Shown piece after piece: positions 12,409 to 22,532 of a stretch of DNA of 64,000 nucleotides. The first letter of the stretch is position 1. Each line of letters opens with the position of its first letter. This DNA is from Sphagnum compactum. Lineage: Eukaryota > Bryophyta > Sphagnopsida > Sphagnales. The translations under genes and the position numbers were made by a program. The DNA is taken from the NCBI GenBank assembly GCA_965153455.1, contig OZ234498.1, forward strand, positions 10,354,001 to 10,418,000, in the 5' to 3' direction. Under the pieces are notes generated by a model. It made no database searches. It had not been told where the DNA came from and saw only the letters and a program-made list of their open reading frames with translations.

Positions 12409-13036
12409 ATGGAACCGTCTCAAGAGCCAAGTTTCCTGTCCCAGATGATGATGGGTTCAAGCTCTTCACTTCCCTTGTTCATTGTGCCTCACACAGCACC
12501 TCCAGTCCACCCAAATCCAAGAGAGATTGGAAAGATGATTGTACAACGTTGTTGATGTATTTGTTTGAGGAGAAGTTTCTTGCCAATATCATGAACAGCT
12601 TGACACAGCAGCAGTGGCAAAAAACTTTATTGAGGATTGAGGAGGCATTTCCATTGACCCCTCCGCGCACTTGGGCTCTCAAGTTGAGTCCAAAGTACAC
12701 AAAATGCGGAAGAAATTTAATCAGTTGAAACAGAAGCATGGAAAATCCGACGCAGGTCAATGCAAATGGCCATGGTTCGAGCGATGTTTAATGATTTGGG
12801 GCAAGACTGCCAAGGCTTGTGGCACTGCTGGAGGCATGGACAATGGTGTTCCAATTGATTCGGTGGGTGGATCTGCGCAAGAGCCTGTCAACTTGGAGGA
12901 TACTGAAGAACACGATGCTCCTCCTTCTCCAAACAGACAGGTTCCTCCATTTGCAGGCAACTCTTCTCAAGGCAGTAAGACTCCACCCACACCGAGGTCA
13001 GCAAGCAGCTTGCAAGAAGCCAGGGCTGGACGGTAA
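12409..13036 (+). pseudogene. Trihelix / Myb-SANT-like DNA-binding protein, frame-broken
   Basis: A plausible start ATG (12409, context ACCATGG) opens MEPSQEPSFLSQ and a Ser-rich N-terminus in one frame. The frame then moves by one base near 12510-12540 to SKRDWKDDCTTLLMYLFEEKF. It moves again near 12640-12670 to VESKVHKMRKKFNQLKQKHG then KSDAGQCKWPWFERC, ending in a Ser/Pro-rich tail with stop at 13036. The Trp-led first helix, the Q-V/C-x-x-K-..-L/M-R-K-K second block and the K-W-P-W-F-E-R block are the layout of plant trihelix (PF13837-like) proteins. Each frame change fits one missing base, and I see no intron that would repair either. It could be a recent pseudogene or carry sequencing errors. 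It sits head-to-tail between ARF and ALG5. Confidence 0.6.
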
Positions 13037-13464
13037 GCCTCCACAAAAAATTGTTTGAAAGAAATTGCGTAGAGGGCAGGGAGAGAAAATTAGATGGAGG
13101 AGCTAAAAAGGTGGGCAGACTATGTGTGCAGGTGCGCATTTTGCCTGCCTGTCTCCCTTTCTGCCAGCGAATTTCAAGGAGCAGGCAGAGGCTCGAAGCC
13201 AAGGTTTTCACAATCATGTGCGCGACCCAAGATAAGGAGAAATTTTTGGCCTTCTTGTTTGTGAAGTGGAGATTAGGTTATCATCCACGAGTTGACAGAA
13301 AGGCGTAAACGAAGCTAGAAAAATCATCCATGAAGGTAGGCCCTGTACACTGTAATTCACTGCTTGGAACTGCGAAGGCGCTGGCCGGAGCGAAATCCGA
13401 ACAAGTGCTCGAGCGACAGGCGCAGAATGCATTCTTGCAGGCCGAGTTCGAGCGCTACCGCACC

Positions 13465-16400
13465 ATGGCGTTCCTCTCAGCTTCCCTTCCGGATCTGCCT
13501 CCGTTGCTGCTTCTCTTCCTTTTCATGGTAAACTTCGTCCTATTCCGTAATTTGAACCTTCCAGTCAGAAATTTGTGGCTTGTCGATTTTGTGTTCAATA
13601 ATAAGCTGATGATGCATGCAATTCAAGTCCTCGCCTGCCCCGCGGGATTCAAACCTTTACTTGTTTGTCCTGGTTGTCTCTCCGTACTAATCTACTGGTT
13701 GTTCATTCTCGACATTTCAATCCTGGATTCTCTGAAAAAGAAGAATTTCAAGTGTGTAAGTGTGTGCCCTAATTTGGAGGTTTTAGCTTGTTATCATCAA
13801 TGGTCTTTTGTTGCCTGGCATCATCATTTCTGCTTCTCCATTGCTAATAGCCACCTTGGAAGTGGCTCGTGTGAGTTGAAATCTTGTAAGATGCATCCTA
13901 GTTGTTGCTGTTATAGGTGGCTTTTGTATGGGTCATGAGGTCACTTAGTAATAAAACAAAATGTGGCACTATGTGGGCCTTCCAAGTCCTTGAGGAAGAT
14001 TTGGGTAACCAAGAACCCCAGTTGACAACTGTGTCAAGGTTTTTTGTCTTTAGCTTCAAAGTGTTCAAACTATGTGTTGTTCTTGTCCGTTGCTAAAACC
14101 AAGGCCTGGTTTGTGTCTGTATATTGATGATCAGGTTGTTGCATTGGCCATTTGGTTGTTGAGCTATGTTCTGGATTGGCTGCATGAGCTTGAGCTGGGA
14201 GCGAGGTATGTATCTTGCACCTAAGGATGTCTCATTGTCACTATCTATGTTACTGGGCATAGTACAAATCTCTTCATCCAATCAAGGATGCTGCAGCTGC
14301 AGGACCCAGGCCTGATTAGTTTGGCTGATGGAAATGCATTGTTTTATTACATTGTTTCATCATTTGATTAGCACATTTGAAGATTGATCTGCACCATGTC
14401 ACCAAACTCTCTTTCTTGAGCTTTTGTGGATGCTGATGTGCTGTGCATTCAGCAACATAGGGACGCTGCCTTTAATGGAAGATCCATCCTCATTTGAAAA
14501 GGTGAGCTTTAGATTCACCACCAAACTTTGTGCAGCAGTGCAAGCCTTCCTTGACCACAAATATTCATGTCTACTACTTTCTCTGAGCTGCGACGTAGGC
14601 ATCAATCAGTATTTTCAACTCTGTACTTTCAAATGCACTTCTAAATTACTGGATATTTCAGCTGTCAACAGGACATAAATGTGTTCATTATTGTTTTTTC
14701 CATTGGTTGCATGCTTTGCAAGTTCTAGCATTTTTTCAGTCAAAACAAAGCACACAGGAGATGTCTTGCAGGTACCATTTCCGTCCTTGTTTGGACCGGC
14801 TGGAAAATATCTTTCACTTGTTATGCCTGCATATAATGAGCAGGACAGAATACGCAGCACGCTTGATGAAACTTTAAGGTAGATATTTAAGCCCAAAGCT
14901 GCTAAGCCTTAGGTCTGGATCACCTGAGGGGTGATTGTATTGGTTTTTCTCAACATGAGGGCTGATGTGGAAGATAATCTTGCTACCACTGTGCAATTCA
15001 GGTCAAGTCACTGACTTGACCTTATCTGAACGTGTGTGCAACTCAATCTCGTGAATTCTGAACTCCAGCATCTTTTTGATGAATGCTGAAATTTTGACCC
15101 ATGGTCCTCTAGGGGCTCAATATCTCGTTGCTGGATCTCATAATAAGGAAGAAGAATCATTGGAAAAATACAATGATTTTTCTCAGGATTTTCAATTGCA
15201 CATGTCAACCAAAAGCATTGCTTAAAGGTGAAATATGTGGAACCAGTGCAGAAGTGCAGATCTGAGTCGCCTCCACTTTGGTGGTGTCAAAAGATTTGGG
15301 AACAAGAAGTCTCCTTGTATTGCATGGAGTTTCTTTGGTGTGAAATGATCACACATTTCAGTGCAGTTGACAATGGGATGGGATCTGATTCTTCTAATGT
15401 GTAATCATGTGCAGTTATCTTCAGGAGCGTGCCAAGAAAAATAAGTCCTTCACTTATGAGGTGGTTACTTCAAATCAACAGAAGATATTTATTTGCTAGT
15501 TGAAGATGCATGTTCCTGCTCCTTTCCTATTTTGGATATGCATTTATTATTTGTAACAACAGCAATACACAGAGTCTCTTTATATGTTAGCCTTGGTTTG
15601 CATTCTCCCTCCTTGTGCTCTTGAACACAGATTGTGATTCCCTAGGTTGGGCTTCTAGTCAGTACTGGTATGAAAGCAAGTAGTTGAGCATCAAGAGACT
15701 GTGCAAGTGATTTTTCAATGGAAAGTGAAAATGGGAAGGGTGATCTTTTGTGGCGGTGAAGATTATTATTGTTGATGATGGGAGCAAAGACAACACGGCA
15801 AAGGTTGGATTCGAGTATGTCAAAAAGTACACTCTGGATGTGGTTCGTGTGTTAAAGCAGGTGGTAAATCAGGGGAAAGGGGCTGCTGTTCGAAAGGTAG
15901 TCTTTATGAGCATCTTACAGCCAAGTCTTCATGTTAACATCAATGTGGCTAGATTTGAAAATCTGATCATTGTCAAGCTGTGAGGACTGAAGCCATCTGT
16001 ATCAAGAGACTGGAACCATCTCTGTTTGGGAAACTGGGTCTTACTTCCATATGGATGTATTTGTTGAGAATTGGGTATACAGAGGACTGGGGTTAAGAAA
16101 GTATTTTCTAAGAGTTCATTCGTATGTAGACGAAGGGGGACAGCAAGTTGTAGTCATGGTTTGACACTATCCTTATGTGTCCTGTGACGCTTGGTATGCC
16201 TGAGCTAATCGAGAGATTTATTGCTTGTTTTGATGGATGGGGAGTTTGCAGGGGATGCTATGCTCAAGGGGACAGCTGCTCCTAATGCTTGATGCTGATG
16301 GGGCCACCAAAATTACAGATCTGGAAAAGCTTGAATCTCAAGTAAGGGTTCTTGATGTTCTGGCACAGAATTTACTGTACTCATTCAAGTCCATTTAGTG

Positions 16401-18208
16401 AGATCATTCTGGAAGTATTCTTGAGTATTTTTGGGAACAGGCTCCTCCTCAGTTGCCCTCAATTATGAGCTTGAAGGAGTTGGAAGAAATTTGTTGCTTT
16501 TCTGTATTATTCTTGTTTGGTAGACCATCATCAATGGAGGTTTCCTCATGAACTGTTGAAGAGGTCCCTGTGGACCTTTTAGAGCACTATCAAAGAGTAA
16601 GCTTGGAGACAGGTCTCGTTCTCAAGTTAAAAACAGCAGAAGGGTAGGTGCTTGTCTGAGTTGCATAGCATGTGGTGGATTTTGTCACAGATACTGCAAA
16701 GCATGCCAGAGCAGCAAGGAATATCAACAAAGAGCTTGCCCTATAAAGAGCAGTTGCCAGACAAGGCTGTTGTTGCATTTGGTTCCCGAGCTCACTTGGA
16801 AAAGCAGGCTCTGGCTACAGTAAGCTTTTCTCAGTCCCTTTTCTGTTGTTCTTCATTTGGTTCAATAAACTGCTAAGCCTTTGGTGGATGCAGTTACTAA
16901 ATTTTCCTTCTCAGGTTTTCATTCTCTGGGAGAAGCAACCACAGGAAGTGGTTTTTTCTATTTTCTAGAATCTTTGGCCACTACATCAAGAAGAAAAGAG
17001 GTTGAAACTGCTTCTAGTATTTGCTTTGCTGTAGGACCATTTTCACGTTCTCACCCTCTGTAAATTTGTAGACAAGGTTTCAGCATTTGCATCCTTTTTA
17101 GGGTTTCATATGATCTGTTAATAAGCCTGGCACTGCAAAGCATTCAGGTTCAGTGATGTAGGTGGGATACTGATATGCTTGCCTGGCTTGGTGACTTGCA
17201 GCGCAAGTGGTATCGTAATTTGTTGATGAAGGCTTTCCACCTGTGTGTGCTTCTAGTTGCTGGCCCAGGGGTGCGGGATACTCAGGTGCCTTTCACTCAC
17301 AACTGGAATTTCAAGAGTACAAGAAGAGTTCCTATTTGCTGCATTTCACTTGAGATTTCGTTCATTCACTACTGGAGTTTGTTATAAAGAGTAAGCTTTC
17401 AGGAGAACACATGCATCCATAGTATGGCAAAGGTGCTTGATGTGAATTAGACTGGACATTATCTCTGTCAGGAATACATTCTAGCAAGCTCCCATATGTA
17501 GTAAGGTTAGCAGAGGGAGAACCAGAAACATAGATTGATCAAATGTAGGGGATGGGTAATGCAGTGTGGCTTTAAGATGTTCACTCGGTCTGCAGCCCAG
17601 CAACTGTTTGCTAACCTACGATTGAAAAGGTATATTCTGGTACTTTTGTTTACTCAGCTTCAAACATGTGTTCTACTGTGCATTATCATAGTATTGCTAG
17701 AGCATTTCAAACTGTTCACAGCAATGGTTGTGACTCTGACGATGTCCCAACCTCACAGAGATATTGTTCTGTGGTGGAATCTTGGTCAAATATGTTTCAA
17801 GCAGGGATAAGGCATGATGTTGTTTCTGGTGAATGCAGGTTAAGTCGAAGGATTGACAGACTTCTGCATAGTGGGGTCATGGATATCTTTTGTTAGATTG
17901 GAAATTAGTAAGAGAAGACTGTAGGATATGTTGAGAGAGATATGAGGTATAGAGCTGAGATCTATGGATTGGGAACTGAGAGGCAGCTGGGATGTGGTTT
18001 TATACGCAGGTGGTGCTTTGATGTGGAGTTGGTCTATCTGTGCAAGAGACTGAGAATACCTGTGCATGAAGTGGCAGTGACATGGGCAGAGATTCCTGGC
18101 TCCAAAGTGCACTTCTTCAGCTTCATTCATATGTTGTTTGAACTCATTCTTGTGCGATTGGGTTATGGATTCCATATCTGGAAGATCCACACTAGTATCC
18201 AAGACTGA
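13465..18208 (+). CDS. ALG5: Dolichyl-phosphate beta-glucosyltransferase (ALG5-type), 11 exons
   Basis: Transfers glucose from UDP-Glc to dolichyl phosphate on the cytosolic face of the ER. Dol-P-Glc then feeds the glucosylation of the N-glycan precursor. Exons: 13465-13527, 14135-14205, 14453-14501, 14772-14878, 15415-15460, 15762-15896, 16252-16341, 16691-16819, 17202-17285, 17565-17629 and 18010-18208. They give 345 residues, close to the usual 330-340. An N-terminal signal anchor spans about residues 10-38 (LLLLFLFM...VVALAIWLLSYVL). The GT2 fold shows LSLVMPAYNE (about 74), IIIVDDGS (about 115), NQGKGAAVRKG, the catalytic-metal motif LMLDADGATK (about 171), FGSRAHLE, RKWYRNLLMK, AGPGVRDTQCGFKMFTR, RWCFDVELVYL and EIPGSKV. 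The ATG at 13465 sits in an ideal CACCATGG context. An in-frame ATG at 13330 would add 45 mostly polar residues before the anchor and is less likely. No lesions are seen. Confidence 0.94.
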
Positions 18209-21200
18209 CTCCTAAAGATAGTGCCAAGTCTATCTAACAACCTCTAGCTGCATTGGATTATTTTTGCTGGGAGTTTGCTCAAGGTGGTGCTCAATATCAC
18301 TTGCAACTCAACCAAATTTTGTATCCAGAGTCTCACCTGAAGCTGACCTCACTTGTTGAGAGCTAAAGATATTAGTGATCTTTTCCAGCTTCATGACACT
18401 ACTTGAATCTTACCGTGCTAGCAATCTAGATGATTGTTTGTAATCATGGCGCATCTGCCTCTGTTTTGGTAGATGTGAAAACCGGATAGAACTACCCTAG
18501 GCTCTGCAGGTGTCTACTGAAAGTGAATTGGAAGATGGAGATTGTTTCAGCTGGAGTTGAACAAGTTGGTCTTAGAATTTGTCTTCCATGCAAGGAAATA
18601 GAGCCAAGATGCATCCTCAACAACAGACTGGCCTGATATTCTTTCATGGGTCAAGGGACTGGAAGAAAGGCATCCATTAGAGTTGTGTAATGGACTGCTG
18701 TAAATTGGTTTGGAAGACAAGAAAAGGGATTCATCATCGTTGTGTAACGGAGTGCTGTAACTTGGTTTGGAAGATGAGAATTTGCTTTCAGCTGCCATTT
18801 TGGGGGAGACAGTTGTGTTTGGTGAGATGAAAATTGCTTCCCAAAAGCAAAAATATCTGAAGACTGTAAGACCAGAGCTGATTGTTTAATCTTAAAGAGA
18901 GAAACCTCCATTGCCCGCGCAAAAGAGAGCAGCCCATCCCTGTAAAATGAAAAAACATGACTTGCCAACAACACATAACCTTCAATCCTTGCAAAAGAAT
19001 CTATAATTTCATGAATCAGATGCTCAAATCTTGAATGCAAAAGTCTCTTGGAATTTTTAGTTTGCATCAAAGATCTATCTATGGCTTCAAAGCATTTTGT
19101 AGAGTTCTCTTGTAGCTCATGGATTCAAACAGAAAATTTCCAAAACTAGGGTTGATTTGCTGTGCTTGCATCCCAAGAATTCCAACTTCTGATCGTATAC
19201 CACAAGAAACCTGGCAAAAGTACTTCCAACAAATTGTGCCATGCGCATGATTCCATGGTTTGGGTCCTCAGATCTGAATGGATTCTCCACCTTGTCAAAC
19301 TTAATTTTAGTTTATCACATGTTGTCGTTCTTGTGCAACAGTCAGGACTCATGTAGCATGGAGATTCACACACCAATATTCTTACACCTGACTTGCAACC
19401 TCACGAACTTGAATCACAGGTTTATTCATGTAGAGTAGAATGAATGACATACTTTGATGCCATGCTCAAAAGCACAAAGGTCCCTTAGCTGCTAAATTGG
19501 CAGGCCTTCAAGTTGTCTAAAACAGCAGAATTGGCTGTCACTGCCGATTCTGTTATTTCCTACCTACCTATGCTAGTTTATCACCTACCTATGGACCTTT
19601 AGGCCCAATAATGTGACCTTTTAAGCAGCAATTATACATAGTGTTAAGTAGCTTAACATCTAGATAACATCGTAATACAAAAACGTCATCTATGTTAGGG
19701 AGTATTAGCTTCGATGTTAGTTAATTTTTCTTGTTTTTTATTCACACTTAAGCTAATATAAACTTAAATTAAGGTTTCCCAAAAAAAAATTTAAAAAAAT
19801 TCATCTTTTTCAAGATGGATTCACACCATTGGGATGAATGCTAAGATAGGTAGGGTAACTAGTTAAGTAAGCTAAGATAGTTAGCTAGGCTAAACAATCT
19901 AATCTAGCTTAGCAAGGGTCCAACTATGTTGATGAACCTTACATGTTATTTAGGAGGTGACTTAGGAAATGGATGAACAGATGGTAAATATGGATGAATT
20001 AATGAATGAATAATATGACATAATATAAATGAATGGATGATATAACATATGACAATGGGTGATAATTTATTGGTGAGAAAATTCAAATTTTGAATTCCAT
20101 TTGTTGAAGTTAAAGATTAGTTGAAACCATGTCATAATTGAAAACTAGTCAACATACTGATTATAAAGTGGGACTTCATTTTATATTACACTCCCATTCG
20201 AATTTTGAACTTTCTTTTTTGCTTTTGTTTTTTTTAATTATTTTTTAGGCCCAATTTATGTCTAAATTTAAATTAGTGTTATGTGATTCTTTGATTTTTC
20301 AAAGAATTGTCAATTTTGGTTATTTCAAAAAATCAGAAACAAAAAACTAACTAGCTTTGAGTATTTCAAACTTTCAAAGAACCAATGGTGTTCATGAAAA
20401 CATCAACAATTCTTTCCTAGTTTTTTCCAAGTTTTTTTAATTTAAAAACTTTTTGCTAGGTTGATTCTAGGGCAAATACCATGAAAATACTATTTGTCAG
20501 TTTGGTTATGGGGGGTGGGGGTTTGAAAGAAAGGGAATCAATGGTTATGTACCTATATATAACTGGTTTGATAACTGACAAAGAACCGAGGTTGTTTTAA
20601 AAAACCATTCAACATTATTTAAACTCATGTAGTTTATTAATTTGTGAATTTTTTTAAAAGATTGCATGTTGCCTTTTAGATGAGGGAACTTCAAGTTTTT
20701 CATTTTGGAGGTTCAAACTTTCATTATCAACTTATTTCTAAGTGTTCTCTTCTTTCACTATGTTCAAGTTGTTTTTTCTTTTTTTCAAATGTTGCATTCT
20801 TTTGAACTCTATAGTAGTTATTAAACACATTAGAATCATATGGTGTTAAAGCAAGTAAACATGAATAACATGAGGAACCAAGTTTATGGAACTTTAAAGC
20901 CATCATCTTAAACATTATTCACATTTGCAAGCATTCAAATGTTTTTTTTTCCTTTTGTTTTGTTCTCTCTACCATGCTCTTCTTTAATTCTTTATGTACC
21001 ATGCTTTTCACCATGTTGTTTTTTTTATAAAAAATTCTCAACTAGATTTTTTTTTCAATTCTCATTGATTTAATTCTTTTTTCATCATTTCAAGAACAAA
21101 AATTTGAATAACAAGGAGTTAAACTTATGAAACTTTTCAACGATCAATGCATGTCAATCACATTCATGTAAATAGACAAATATTTTTTATTATTTTTCAA

Positions 21201-21959
21201 TCTTTTCACCATGTCTTCTTTCATCCCCCCCTCCCTCCCTCCCTCCCCAATAATTAATGTGATGTTACAACCATTACATTCAAACTTAAACATTTCAAAA
21301 TCTTTTTCTAAAATGCATGGAGCAAGAAATTTTATTATGTTTAAATTTGAGTTTGTAATTTTGATTAAGTTTAAACTAGATTTCAACTATGTTTTAATCG
21401 GGTTCAACTAAGTATTGACTAAGTTCAACATCTTGATTTACCTTACACCTAGTCGAACTTATAAGCTTAGTTTTTTTTCATTTTTTAAAGTTTTTTTAAT
21501 TTTATTTTTCTCATTGGCTTTCCTATTCTTAACCATCAATGGAATTTCAATGTGTTTGCAACTAATGCATGATTTTTTTTATATGCACCTTATATCGTTG
21601 ACTCTTATTAATTTTTCTCATTTTTATTATATCAATTTTCACTTTCCTAAATTCAAAAATGCAATCACTAGTGAGCATTAAAAAAAGTTGACTTTGACCT
21701 CGACAAATGTTTTTCAAATGATTAATTAACTTCAAAATTTCCAGTTAACAAATAAAATATTCCTGAAGATTCAATATTTTCCTTCACAAAATATTATTCT
21801 TTGAAAAAAATAATTAGGTTCAAAGCTGTTAAGGTACAATGGTAACTAAGCTTGGATGTGAGAAGTAATTTGGCAGGGTCATATACTGAACACGGCTTCA
21901 AGGTACTACCGTAACTAAGCTTGGATGTGAGGAATATTTTTGCAGGGTCACAGTGCGGG
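18209..21959. other. Intergenic stretch, ALG5 3' flank to AT-rich desert
   Basis: No convincing gene. At 18640-18790 an imperfect 60-63-bp tandem duplication ('ttgtgtaa.gga.tgctgtaa', then 'ttggtttggaaga') falls in a 139-codon minus-strand open frame (19070-18651). That frame has no recognised family. From about 19600 the sequence becomes very AT-rich with long T runs and nothing coding. A pair of about 65-bp direct repeats (21830-21890 and 21895-21955, each with 'gtaactaagcttggatgtga' and 'gcagggtca') precedes the MITE at 21970. Confidence 0.55.
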
Positions 21960-21969
21960 ATGCTCTAAC

Positions 21970-22330
21970 AGCATCTCCACCAGTGCTCACGGTATGTCAC
22001 TCTGGACAATAAAATTAAATGTCTAAGTTTAACTGTTTTTTTTGGCAACCCAAGCAATAAAAATGGGAACTGCATATACGTAGGGACTACTAATAGCAAA
22101 CCACCTGGACCAATCATTCTGATCAACCAATCAGAAATACTGATCCGTAGTCAGGTCCAATTTATTACACTCCTTTTTGGAGGTGCACCATTGTGTTGCG
22201 CCTTTTACCAGACACGGCAAGCTGCATGAGTTGGGTGCAGAAAAACCGACTTCCTGAGCTAAACCGGCACATTTTGACTTAATCGGGATAAATTTTACTG
22301 TCTGGAGTCACATACTGAGCCCCTGTGGAG
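21970..22330. mobile_element. MITE with terminal inverted repeats
   Basis: The left end starts AGCATCTCCAC and continues through 'gctcacggtatgtcactctg' to an 'acaataaaatt' block. The right end (about 22290-22330) is its inverted complement over about 40 bp with a few mismatches and a small indel. The 10-mer ATGCTCTAAC flanks both sides (21960-21969 and 22331-22340), either as a target duplication or as part of a longer TIR shared with an older neighbouring copy. There is no coding capacity. AGCATCTCCA-type ends are common in plant hAT/Harbinger-derived MITEs. It lies about 200 bp upstream of the calnexin start. Confidence 0.7.
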
Positions 22331-22381
22331 ATGCTCTAACTAAAGGAGCCACTTGTTCTTCACCGTGCTAGGCTAACCACA

Positions 22382-22387
22382 ATGTGA
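22382..22387 (+). promoter_or_regulatory. Start-stop ATGTGA upstream of calnexin
   Basis: ATG directly followed by TGA, 151 nt before the calnexin start. Whether it lies within the mRNA leader is not known. Confidence 0.35.
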
Positions 22388-22483
22388 GTTACGGGAAAGA
22401 GAGAGAGAGAGAGCACTCGAGGGAAGTCAGTTGGAAAACAGTCAATCCATTGTTTGTTTGTTTGTTTGTTTGTGGCTTCTTGC

Positions 22484-22519
22484 ATGTGGCGGCGGCGGCA
22501 GCAGCAGCGCTTGCTTTAG
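22484..22519 (+). promoter_or_regulatory. 11-codon uORF in calnexin leader
   Basis: The frame encodes MWRRRQQQRLL and stops 13 nt before the calnexin ATG. It comes from a CGG/CAG repeat. An Arg-rich uORF that close to the main start could limit initiation. This is inferred from position only. Confidence 0.4.
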
Positions 22520-22532
22520 AGGAAATCCGACC

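Noticed and set aside
13330-13464. Upstream in-frame ATG extending ALG5 by 45 residues
   Set aside because: The extension would precede the N-terminal signal anchor and is absent from the family. The ATG at 13465 has the better context.
18651-19070. 139-codon minus-strand open frame
   Set aside because: Includes a tandem duplication, has no recognised motif and no clear promoter or splice context. Not enough to call a gene.
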